From positions 5,274,001-5,338,000 of the forward strand of contig NC_009656.1 of NCBI RefSeq assembly GCF_000017205.1: a DNA stretch of 64,000 nt, read 5' to 3'. Shown one piece after another: positions 25,767-32,833 of the stretch; position 1 is the stretch's first letter; each line of letters opens with the position of its first letter. The translations under genes and the position numbers were made by a program. The notes below the pieces were generated by a model. The model searched no databases. It worked only from the letters and a program-made list of their open reading frames with translations, and had not been told where the DNA came from. Origin of the DNA: Pseudomonas paraeruginosa PA7 (GTDB lineage: Bacteria > Pseudomonadota > Gammaproteobacteria > Pseudomonadales > Pseudomonadaceae).

Positions 25767-26996
25767 ATGAAGTTGCACCAACTCCGCGAGCAGCGCACCG
25801 CCAAGGTCGCCGCGATGAAAGACCTGGTTGACGTTGCCGCCGCTGCTGGCCGCGACCTCACCGCCGACGAGTCCAAACAGTTCGACACCCTGAAGGCTGA
25901 AGAACGCTCCCTGTCCACCCAGATCGAGCGCGCCGAGTTCCTGGCCGATGCCGAACGCCGCGCAGCCGGAACCCCTGCCTCCGGCAACGACGTTGCCGAC
26001 TTCGACCGCCTGGCCGGCTCCGTCTCCGTGGTGAAGGTGATCCGCGCCCAGATGGAAGGCCGCAGCCTGGACGGCGCCGAGGCCGAATATGCGAAGGAAG
26101 CCGAGCGCCGCACTGGTCGCAAAGCCCAGGGTATCTTCGTTCCGATGGGCGCCCTGGAGACTCGCGCCAACACCACCACCAGCGCCACCGACCTGGTGGG
26201 CACCGACCACCGCGCCGACCAGTACATCGGCCCGCTGCGTGACCGCCTGTTGGCCCGTTCGCTGGGCGTGCGTGTGCTGTCCGGCCTGCAGGGCGATGTG
26301 TCCATTCCGAAGTTCGGCACCGGCCTGACTACCGGCTGGGTGGCAGAAGGCGGAGCGGTACCCGAGGGCAATATGACCTTCGACGCCGTGACCCTGACCC
26401 CGCGTCATGTGGGTGGCAAGACCGAGATGAGCCGCCAGCTCATTCAGCAATCGGCCCCGGCCATCGAGCAACTGGTCCGCGACGATCTGGCGTACCTCAT
26501 CGCCAAGCAGATCGACTCCGCACTCATCTACGGCGGCGGCACCAATGAACCGGTGGGCGTGCTCAACACTGCCGGCATCCAGACCGCCAACCTCGCCACC
26601 CTGACCTGGGCCAACGTGCTGGGGATGCTGGAGAAGGCCGAGATCGCGAACGTCGATGCGGTGAACTGGCTGACCAACCCCGCCGCCAAGACCAAGCTGG
26701 CGTCCACCCTGAAAGAAGCCGGCCTGCCAGGCTACCTGCTGGAGAACGGTCGCATGGCCGATCTGCCGCTGTACTCCACCAATCAGGTGCTGAGCGACAG
26801 CAACGGTACTCCGGTAATCCTGGGCGACTGGTCGCAGGTGCTGCTGGGCATCTGGAGCGAGATCGACATCCTGGTGAATCCGTACGCCGAACCTGCATAC
26901 ACCCGTGGCGGTGTTCAGGTTCGCGCGATGGCCACCTGCGATATCGCCCTGCGCTACCCCGAGGCGTTCGTCGTCGCCACCGACCTGAGCGCCTGA
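25767..26996 (+). CDS. HK97-family major capsid protein
   Basis: The 409-residue protein has a helical N-terminal delta (scaffolding) domain (residues about 1-75 with LREQRTAKVAAMKDLVD). The HK97 fold follows (GPLRDRLLARSLGVRVLSGL, VSIPKFGTGLTTGWVAEGGAVPE, ALIYGGGTNEPVGVLNT, LVNPYAEPAYTRGGVQVRAM). The delta domain is expected to be removed by the protease encoded next. It is the first gene of the packaging operon and makes the island self-sufficient for heads. The order capsid-protease-portal is reversed relative to ordinary HK97-type phages, where terminase comes first. Confidence 0.92.
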   Translation: MKLHQLREQRTAKVAAMKDLVDVAAAAGRDLTADESKQFDTLKAEERSLSTQIERAEFLADAERRAAGTPASGNDVADFDRLAGSVSVVKVIRAQMEGRSLDGAEAEYAKEAERRTGRKAQGIFVPMGALETRANTTTSATDLVGTDHRADQYIGPLRDRLLARSLGVRVLSGLQGDVSIPKFGTGLTTGWVAEGGAVPEGNMTFDAVTLTPRHVGGKTEMSRQLIQQSAPAIEQLVRDDLAYLIAKQIDSALIYGGGTNEPVGVLNTAGIQTANLATLTWANVLGMLEKAEIANVDAVNWLTNPAAKTKLASTLKEAGLPGYLLENGRMADLPLYSTNQVLSDSNGTPVILGDWSQVLLGIWSEIDILVNPYAEPAYTRGGVQVRAMATCDIALRYPEAFVVATDLSA

Positions 26997-26998
26997 CC

Positions 26999-27508
26999 AT
27001 GGAACGGCGAGCATTCAGCATTGAGCAGAAGGGCCGCACCCTGACCGGGTACGCGGCTCGTTTCAACTCCGAGGCGAACATCGGCGACTTCGTGGAGGTG
27101 ATCCGCCAAGGTGCCTTTGCGCGAACGCTCGCCGCTCCCTCTGCCGTGAACATCCGTGCCATCTACGAACACGATGACACGGCATTGCTGGGCCGCGTCG
27201 GCGCCGGCACCTTGCGCTTGGTTGAGGATGACGTGGGCCTAGCTTTCGAGCTGGACCTGCCCGATACCACGCTCGGGCGGGATCTGGCCGAACTGGTGAA
27301 GCGTGGCGATGTAGCCGGCTGTTCGTTCGGCTTCATGGTCGCCAAGGATTCTTGGCTGCCAGGGCCGCTGCGTGAGTTGCGCGACGTGGACCTGTTCGAG
27401 ATCACCCTGACCTCTCGCCCGGCGTACGACAGCACCAGCGTGTCGCTCCGCTCGCTTGCGTTCGGTCGCCTTAACCTGGCTCGCCGCTACCTGGAGGCCG
27501 TCGCGTGA
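26999..27508 (+). CDS. HK97-family prohead protease
   Basis: The 169-residue S21-like serine protease shows LTGYAARFN, IRAIYEHDDTALLGR (catalytic His), GDVAGCSFGFMV (catalytic Ser) and DVDLFEITLTSRPAY. It matures the prohead by removing the capsid delta domain. It starts 2 bases after the capsid stop, and its own stop overlaps the portal GTG. Confidence 0.92.
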   Translation: MERRAFSIEQKGRTLTGYAARFNSEANIGDFVEVIRQGAFARTLAAPSAVNIRAIYEHDDTALLGRVGAGTLRLVEDDVGLAFELDLPDTTLGRDLAELVKRGDVAGCSFGFMVAKDSWLPGPLRELRDVDLFEITLTSRPAYDSTSVSLRSLAFGRLNLARRYLEAVA

Positions 27509-28743
27509 AGTTCCTCGACCGTCTGCTCAAGCGCAACACCACTCCGACCTATGACACCTACTGGAATCAGTTCACCGGCGCGGACGTGGCCGGCGTCACC
27601 GTGAACGTGAACAGCACCGAGTCAATCAGCGCTGTATATGCCTGCGTGGCCGCAATCTCGGAGAGTGTGGGAAGCCTGCCCCTGAACCTCTATCGCAAGA
27701 CCGATAGCGGGCGCGAGAAGGCCACCACCCACCCGCTCTATCGCCTGCTCCATGACCAGCCGAACGAATGGCAGACGGCCCTCGAGTTCCGCGAGCAGAT
27801 GCAACGCCAGATCCTTCTGCGTGGCAACGCCTTCGCCGAAATCAAATGGTCGCCATCGGGCCGAGTGGAATCGCTGGTCCCTCTGCATCCGCTCAATGTC
27901 ACCGTCTCTGTGAGCGATACCAATCGCTTGCTGTACGACGTGACCGACCGCAAAGGCCACGTCCGCCGCCTGCTGGCCGATGAGGTTCTGCACCTGCGCT
28001 ACCACTCCGACGATGGAGTTCTCGGACGGTCCCCGATTGCCGTTGCCCGCGACACCATCGGGCTGGCGCTGGCCGAGCGCACCCACGGGGAACGAATGTT
28101 TGCCCAGGGCACCAAGCTGTCGGGAGTGATCGAGACTCAGCCGGGCACTACCAAGGACCAAGCCAAGCAGATCCGCGAGAGTTGGGCCGAGGGCTACGGT
28201 TCCGTGTCCAACCACGGCAAGACCGGCGTACTGCCGCAGGGCGCCACCTTCAAGACGGTGAGCATGACCCTGGAGGATGCCGAGTGGATCGAGGCCCGCC
28301 GCCTGAGCGTGGAGGAAGTGGCCCGGCTGTTCCGTGTTCCGCCTGTGCTGATCGGCGACCTGCGCGAGGCCAACTACAGCAACGCCGTGGAGCTGGGCCG
28401 TTACTTTGTAACGCACACCCTACGCCGTCACCTGGTGCTCTGGGAACAGGCCATCAACCGCTCCCTGATTACCGACACCGCCCACTTCTTCGCCGAGTTC
28501 AATGTCGAGGGCCTTCTGCGTGGCGACTCGCTGAACCGCGCGCAGTTCTATGACTACGCTCTGAAGGACGGCTGGATGCTCAAGTCCGAGGTGCGCCAGC
28601 TCGAGAACCTCCCAGCTATTCAAGGAATCAACGATGCCCAACAAGAAGCCGCGCCGCCTGCAGACACTTCCCCCCAGGCTGAAGGAGCTCGACCCAACCA
28701 AAAGGCTCAAGAGTCTGGAAGACCTCAAGGGGGAGCAGCATGA
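27505..28743 (+). CDS. HK97-family portal protein
   Basis: The 412-residue phage portal contains SESISAVYACVAAISESVGSLPLNLY near the N-terminus, then RHPLYRLLHDQPNEWQT-like and LHLRYHSDDGVLGRSPI segments, and EEVARLFRVPPVLIGDL. Portals form the dodecameric DNA channel at one capsid vertex. The GTG start overlaps the protease stop (GTGA). The C-terminal 40 residues are low-complexity (Pro, Gln, Ala) and overlap a second reading frame at 28634. Confidence 0.92.
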   Translation: MKFLDRLLKRNTTPTYDTYWNQFTGADVAGVTVNVNSTESISAVYACVAAISESVGSLPLNLYRKTDSGREKATTHPLYRLLHDQPNEWQTALEFREQMQRQILLRGNAFAEIKWSPSGRVESLVPLHPLNVTVSVSDTNRLLYDVTDRKGHVRRLLADEVLHLRYHSDDGVLGRSPIAVARDTIGLALAERTHGERMFAQGTKLSGVIETQPGTTKDQAKQIRESWAEGYGSVSNHGKTGVLPQGATFKTVSMTLEDAEWIEARRLSVEEVARLFRVPPVLIGDLREANYSNAVELGRYFVTHTLRRHLVLWEQAINRSLITDTAHFFAEFNVEGLLRGDSLNRAQFYDYALKDGWMLKSEVRQLENLPAIQGINDAQQEAAPPADTSPQAEGARPNQKAQESGRPQGGAA

Positions 28744-28846
28744 AGCCCCCGAAGAGAAAGGCGAGTTCTACGTATCTGCCGAAGGCGAGAAGTATTTCAT
28801 TATCCAGCGCCGCATGGCGTCGGATGAGGAATCAGGTTCTAGCTGA
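28634..28846 (+). CDS. Overlapping 70-residue frame inside portal/HNH junction
   Basis: The ATG at 28634 has AAGGA eight bases upstream. The product starts MPNKKPRRLQTLPPRLKELD, which resembles the N-terminal leader of many phage HNH nucleases. It overlaps both the portal C-terminus and the HNH N-terminus in a third frame. It is either a genuine small overlapping gene, or the original HNH N-terminus separated by a frameshift. Confidence 0.45.
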   Translation: MPNKKPRRLQTLPPRLKELDPTKRLKSLEDLKGEQHEAPEEKGEFYVSAEGEKYFIIQRRMASDEESGSS

Positions 28847-29138
28847 GGAACCCCTGTGCCGTATGTGCGCGGCTCGTGGTCTTGTGGTGCCCGCCACTGA
28901 CGTTGACCACATCCAAGACAGCCGCGCCGACTACAGCGACGACAACAGCCGCGCCAACCTTCAACCCCTTTGCCACGAGTGCCACTCACTCAAGACCGCC
29001 CGCAGCATGGGCAAGAGCGTGACACTGGGCTGTGACGTGTCCGGCCTGCCTGTAGATCCTGCGCATCCGTGGAACAGCGAAAGATCACCAGAAACCGCTG
29101 GTCTGAAGACCGCGCCCCCCCAGCTCTTTGATTGCTAA
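28740..29138 (+). CDS. HNH endonuclease of the packaging module
   Basis: The 132-residue protein has a complete HNH fold: LCRMCAARG zinc ribbon, ATDVDHIQDSRADYSDDNSRAN, and LQPLCHECHSLKTAR. HNH proteins next to terminase assist cos cleavage in HK97-like phages and cf-PICIs. GGAG precedes the ATG, which overlaps the portal stop (ATGA). Confidence 0.9.
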   Translation: MKPPKRKASSTYLPKARSISLSSAAWRRMRNQVLAEEPLCRMCAARGLVVPATDVDHIQDSRADYSDDNSRANLQPLCHECHSLKTARSMGKSVTLGCDVSGLPVDPAHPWNSERSPETAGLKTAPPQLFDC

Positions 29139-29143
29139 TCGCC

Positions 29144-29608
29144 ATGAAACTGACCGCCCGCCGTCCTCGCTCTGACAGCGCCAAAGCCGCCGTAACAGCC
29201 GCCCAAGCCGCTGCGCTTGGCCCTATTGCGCCGCCTGCCTGCGTGCGCGTGTGCAAGCGCTCCAGGCCGTTCTGGGATGCCATCGTGTTGGCCCGTCCGC
29301 GTGACACCTGGACGGATGCTGACCTGATCCTGGCCGCCAGCCTGGCCCGCGCCTATGCCGACATCGAGCACCTGCAACAACGGATCGACGATGACGGCCT
29401 GCTGCTGGATGACGGCAAGCCGAACCCGGCGTGCGACCTGCTGGACAAGATGACCCGCCGCGCCCTGGCCACGGCCCGCCAGCTCAAGGTGGATACCATC
29501 GCCACCGTGGGCAAGGCCGAGAGCATCCCGAAGGCTGCCGCCCTGGAGCGTGACGCCCGCCGCCAGTTCGATGATGACCTGATCCCGACGCTGGGGACGA
29601 TGCAATGA
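29144..29608 (+). CDS. Terminase small subunit (P27 family-like)
   Basis: The 154-residue protein recognises the packaging site and feeds DNA to TerL. It has a helical core: RPFWDAIVLARPRDTWTDADLILAASLARAYADIEHLQQRI. The length and its place between HNH and TerL fit the P27-type small terminase. The ATG at 29144 is preferred over a TTG at 29132, although neither has a strong ribosome site, so coupling to the HNH stop is likely. Confidence 0.85.
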   Translation: MKLTARRPRSDSAKAAVTAAQAAALGPIAPPACVRVCKRSRPFWDAIVLARPRDTWTDADLILAASLARAYADIEHLQQRIDDDGLLLDDGKPNPACDLLDKMTRRALATARQLKVDTIATVGKAESIPKAAALERDARRQFDDDLIPTLGTMQ

Positions 29609-31101
29609 CCCGGGCCGAGAAGATCATCGCCTTCATCGAGCGCTATTGCGTGACGCCCGAAGGTGCCGACGTGGGTAAGCCGCTGGTGCTGGCCGACTTT
29701 CAGAAGCGCTTCATCCGCGACGTGTACGACAACCCCGCAGGCACTCGCCGCGCCATCCTGAGCGTGGCCAGGAAGAACGGCAAAAGCGGCCTGATTGCTG
29801 GTCTGCTGCTGGCGCACCTGGTCGGCCCCGAGGCCAAGCAGAACAGCCAGTTAGTGTCCGGTGCCATGAGTCGCGACCAAGCCGCCCTGGTGTTCAACCT
29901 GGCCGCCAAGATGGTGCAACAGTCCGAGGCCCTGAGCCGGATTGTCCGCATCGTGCCAAGTGGCAAGCGCCTGCTGGGGCTGCCCCTGAATACCGAGTTC
30001 CGCGCCCTTGCCGCGGATGGTAGGACCGCGCATGGATTGTCCCCGGTGCTGGCTATCCTCGATGAGGTGGGCCAGGTACGCGGCCCTCAATCCGACTTCG
30101 TGGACGCCATCATTACCAGTCAGGGCGCGCATGCTGACCCGCTGCAGATCGTCATCAGCACCCAGGCCGCCAACGATGCGGACTTGCTGAGTAGCTGGAT
30201 TGACGATGCCAGGGCCAGCAGCGACCCGCGCATCGTCTGCCACGTCTACGAGGCCCCGAAGGGCTGCGACCTGCTGGACGTGGAAGGCTGGAACGCCGCG
30301 AACCCTGCCCTTGGCCTGTTCCGCTCTCTGGACGATCTGCGCGAGCAGATGACCCAGGCAGCCCGTATGCCGAGCATGGGCAACACCGCCCGCAACCTGC
30401 TGCTGAATCAGCGTGTCAGTCTCGACAGCCCATTCATCAGCCCGGACGTGTGGGCAAGCTGTAGCGGCGATCCTGAGCCGTTCGACGGCCCGGTGTATGG
30501 CGGCCTCGACCTGTCCGCCCGTACCGACCTCACAGCTCTGGTGCTCATTGGCAAGGTGGCCGGTAAGTGGCAGGTGCGCCCCTTCTTCTGGACGCCCGAA
30601 CAGGGCTTGTACGACCGCGCCAAGCGCGACCGTGCGCCCTATGACGTGTGGGTTCGGCAGGGCTTCATCCGCACCACCCCGGGGGCGACCGTTGACTATG
30701 AGGCCGTCGCCCTGGATGTGGCCGAGATCCTGGCCGACTTGGATGTGTCCGCCATCGCCTTCGACCGCTGGCGCATCGACCTGCTGAAGAAGGAGCTGGA
30801 ACGCATCGGCCTGGAACTGCCGTTGGTGCCTTACGGCCAGGGCTTCAAGGATATGTCCCCGGCCCTGGATGCACTGGAGGCCGAGCTACTGAATGCCCGA
30901 ATTGCCCACGGTGGGCACCCGGTGCTCACGATGTGCGCCGCCAACGCCGTGACGACTCAAGACCCAAGCGGCAACCGGAAACTGGATAAGTCGCGCCGCA
31001 CCGGGCGCATCGACGGCATCCAAGCCCTTGCTATGGCCTTCGGTGCCGCGCAGTCCGCCGAGGCCCCCATAGAAATTGATACAGAGGTGTTTTTCGTATG
31101 A
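29605..31101 (+). CDS. Terminase large subunit
   Basis: This 498-residue packaging motor starts 4 bases inside the TerS frame. The ATPase domain shows Walker A SVARKNGKSGL and Walker B LAILDEVGQV. The nuclease domain shows YGGLDLSARTDLTALVLIG, IAFDRWRID and a C-terminal acidic site in DGIQALAMAF. It forms the head-packaging machine with TerS and the portal. The sequence is intact. Confidence 0.93.
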   Translation: MTRAEKIIAFIERYCVTPEGADVGKPLVLADFQKRFIRDVYDNPAGTRRAILSVARKNGKSGLIAGLLLAHLVGPEAKQNSQLVSGAMSRDQAALVFNLAAKMVQQSEALSRIVRIVPSGKRLLGLPLNTEFRALAADGRTAHGLSPVLAILDEVGQVRGPQSDFVDAIITSQGAHADPLQIVISTQAANDADLLSSWIDDARASSDPRIVCHVYEAPKGCDLLDVEGWNAANPALGLFRSLDDLREQMTQAARMPSMGNTARNLLLNQRVSLDSPFISPDVWASCSGDPEPFDGPVYGGLDLSARTDLTALVLIGKVAGKWQVRPFFWTPEQGLYDRAKRDRAPYDVWVRQGFIRTTPGATVDYEAVALDVAEILADLDVSAIAFDRWRIDLLKKELERIGLELPLVPYGQGFKDMSPALDALEAELLNARIAHGGHPVLTMCAANAVTTQDPSGNRKLDKSRRTGRIDGIQALAMAFGAAQSAEAPIEIDTEVFFV

Positions 31102-31373
31102 CCCTGGAAGAAGCCAAAGAGCACCTGCGTGTCGTCCACGACCTGGAAGACGACCTGATTCAGACCTACCTCGATGCGGCTCTCGGGCACGTTCAGATCT
31201 ACCTGGGCGACGACCTGCCTGATCCTCTGCCGAAGCCGGTAGAAGCCGCCGTGCTGTTGCTGATGGCCGACCTGTACCTCAACCGTGAGCGCCAGGTGGA
31301 CCGCGTGCTGAGCGAGAACAGCGCCTATGCCCTGCTGCTCAACCCCTATCGCTCCATGAGCGTGACGGAATGA
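31098..31373 (+). CDS. Head-tail connector (gp6-like)
   Basis: The 91-residue all-helical protein (TLEEAKEHLRVVHDLEDDLIQTYLDAA) matches the HK97 gp6-like head-tail connector family. It caps the portal so that a tail can join. It overlaps TerL by 4 bases. Confidence 0.88.
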   Translation: MTLEEAKEHLRVVHDLEDDLIQTYLDAALGHVQIYLGDDLPDPLPKPVEAAVLLLMADLYLNRERQVDRVLSENSAYALLLNPYRSMSVTE

Positions 31374-31684
31374 ACGCCGGTCGCCTTCGCCATCCGCTCA
31401 ACCTGCAGCGCGTGGAGGTAGTACAAGATCCCGTCACGGGTGAAGTGATCGAAGATTGGGTGACTGTGAGCAGGGAGTGGGCCAGCATCGAGGGCGTGTC
31501 AGGTCGCGAGTTCCTTGCCGCCAGTGCGGAACAGGCCGAGACGACCTATCGCATCACCATCCGCTTCCGCGATGACCTGGACGCCACCTGGCGCCTGGTA
31601 TCGGGAGCGACCACTTACGGAATCGAAGCGATCCTGCCAGGCAATCAACCCGTCTGGCTGGTGCTTATGTGCAAGACGCTCTAA
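31370..31684 (+). CDS. Phage head closure / head-tail adaptor protein
   Basis: The 104-residue SPP1 gp16/HK97 gp7-like adaptor shows RLRHPLNLQRVEVVQDPVTGE, REWASIEGVSGREFL and TTYGIEAILPG. It is the last structural gene. In complete phages tail genes follow here, but this operon stops. That absence is the main sign of a satellite that takes tails from a helper phage. Confidence 0.88.
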   Translation: MNAGRLRHPLNLQRVEVVQDPVTGEVIEDWVTVSREWASIEGVSGREFLAASAEQAETTYRITIRFRDDLDATWRLVSGATTYGIEAILPGNQPVWLVLMCKTL

Positions 31685-31838
31685 CCGCTGCCCGTGCGGC
31701 CCTTCGGGGGTTACGGGACGGGGAATAGTCGTGAGTCACCCGTCATGAAAGAACCGCGACAGCTTGCAGGCAGCCCTCCTTCCGGCATCTTGTCGGAGCC
31801 GTGGCAAGCAATCCAGCCCGCGCTTGGGCACAAAAAAG
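31685..31838. other. Short 3' untranslated stretch of the island
   Basis: About 150 bases after the head closure gene hold no credible gene. A short frame starting at 31745 (MKEPRQLAG...) has no ribosome site or recognisable domain. Confidence 0.5.
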
Positions 31839-31870
31839 CCCCGCCTGACGAATCAGAGCGGGGCTTTTTC
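31836..31870 (+). terminator. Terminator of the head operon
   Basis: AAAAAAGCCCCGC and GCGGGGCTTTTT arms separated by about 14 bases, followed by a T-rich run. It ends the packaging transcript before attR. Confidence 0.8.
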
Positions 31871-31877
31871 TTGGACC

Positions 31878-31900
31878 TTTTGCACCCACCCTGCACCCAC
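31878..31900 (+). repeat. Putative integrase arm-type site, right
   Basis: Tandem GCACCCAC motif copy matching 21201-21223 at 21 of 23 positions in the same orientation. It lies about 45 bases inside the right attachment site. Confidence 0.55.
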
Positions 31901-31946
31901 AGCGTCTGAAGGTGCAAGGTACTGAATGGCTGAAAGGCCCGGTTTT

Positions 31947-31993
31947 ACTGGTGCCGGATAGAGGAATCGAACCCCCGACCTTCTCATTACGAA
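31947..31993 (-). repeat. Attachment site attR, within the intact tRNA-Thr
   Basis: Identical 47-base copy of attL. Here it is joined to the rest of the tRNA, so the tRNA gene remains complete after integration. Confidence 0.95.
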
Positions 31994-32024
31994 TGAGCTG
32001 CTCTACCGACTGAGCTAATCCGGC
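31949..32024 (-). tRNA. tRNA-Thr (anticodon CGU)
   Basis: A 76-base cloverleaf with CCA encoded. Acceptor arms GCCGGAT / ATCCGGC, D-arm AGCTCAGTCGGTAGAGC, anticodon stem-loop CTCATTCGTAATGAG (anticodon CGU), T-arm GTCGGGGGTTCGATTCC. It is the target site of the island and also marks the border of the pilin accessory genes. Confidence 0.96.
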
Positions 32025-32033
32025 GGCGGGCGT

Positions 32034-32062
32034 AATCTATCATTCCATGAGGCGATAGACAA
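32034..32062 (-). promoter_or_regulatory. Candidate sigma70 promoter of tRNA-Thr
   Basis: Minus-strand TTGTCT and TAGATT hexamers are spaced by 17 bases, ending 9 bases before the tRNA 5' end. The match to consensus is moderate. Confidence 0.5.
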
Positions 32063-32098
32063 TATAGACTTCCGCTGGCATCCCACTGTGTTTTGAGA

Positions 32099-32833
32099 TC
32101 ACCATGGCCTCAAGTCGACAACAGCAATAATCTTTATATTTTGATCGAACAAAACGACCAGGTCTGCAGCGGTCCCTTTCAAGGGGAGCCATCCGAACAG
32201 ATCCAGCCAGCCACCAATAGCCGCCTCCACCTTTTTTTCGCTGTTATACTTTAGAAGTTCCGAAATGGGCTTCAGCCTATACTTTATCTCATCCTTTCTG
32301 CTCTCCAGCGGAGTATATGCCTCTGGCCTCCGCGCCAAGCTAATGCCCAGGAAAATCTCGTCCTCTCTTTGCGCCTTCCTGATCACCGGATCATCAGAAT
32401 AAGTAGCAGCGATCCACCTAGGCCCATTGAGAACTCCGAGATCTACATAACCATTCCGCACATCCAGATCAACGGGCCTAACAACTTCAAAATCATCAAC
32501 AACAAAAACTAACCAGGCAGGTCGTCCGACAGATAACACATGCAGACCATAGGCAAAAGAAGAAACCTGAACCAACAAAATTACAGAAATATCAAAAAGG
32601 AACTTAAGTTTGTTTTTCTTATAAACAAGAAACGTAAGAACAGGCCCCAAAACCAGATTACAAAAAAAAATCAAACCCAGGACTTTCTGTACTCCCGACA
32701 CGTGGAAAAACGGAGAGGGGTACCATAAAAAAAGAACCAAAGACAGCGCGAGCAACGATAAAATGGCAGCAAAAAAAAGATGAATCCCGGCAACCTTAAA
32801 GCGTTCTCTAGCAGCAATCCTCACCATAGCCAT
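32099..32833 (-). CDS. tfpX: TfpX/TfpZ-family type IV pilin accessory protein
   Basis: The 244-residue inner-membrane protein has four membrane segments in the first 125 residues, including FFAAILSLLALSLVLFLWYP and IFFCNLVLGPVLTFLVY. A soluble periplasmic C-terminal half follows. It belongs by look, length and place to the TfpX/TfpZ accessory family found with long-tailed P. aeruginosa pilins and needed for normal pilin display. The ATG at 32833 overlaps the tfpW stop (TGATG). Its base composition is much more AT-rich than the backbone. Confidence 0.8.
   Translation of the reverse strand: MAMVRIAARERFKVAGIHLFFAAILSLLALSLVLFLWYPSPFFHVSGVQKVLGLIFFCNLVLGPVLTFLVYKKNKLKFLFDISVILLVQVSSFAYGLHVLSVGRPAWLVFVVDDFEVVRPVDLDVRNGYVDLGVLNGPRWIAATYSDDPVIRKAQREDEIFLGISLARRPEAYTPLESRKDEIKYRLKPISELLKYNSEKKVEAAIGGWLDLFGWLPLKGTAADLVVLFDQNIKIIAVVDLRPW

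Larger units (their letters stand above)
21061..31993. mobile_element. cf-PICI-like satellite island integrated in tRNA-Thr
   Basis: The element is bounded by a 47-bp direct repeat (21061-21107 and 31947-31993), giving a 10,886-bp unit. In order it carries integrase, a minus-strand unknown gene, an AlpA/excisionase-type regulator, five small early genes, iteron-like repeats, a structured non-coding block, then the HK97-type genes capsid, protease, portal, HNH, TerS, TerL, connector and head closure, and a terminator. There are no tail, lysis or phage-repressor genes. This matches known capsid-forming phage-inducible chromosomal islands, which package their own DNA into their own heads and take tails from a helper. 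The alternative is a deleted prophage, which the clean att sites and compact operon argue against. Confidence 0.85.

Noticed and set aside
21061-31993. Ordinary prophage remnant
   Set aside because: Both att copies are perfect, genes are intact and tightly coupled, and a terminator ends the head operon; random deletion of only tails, lysis and repressor is less likely than a satellite.
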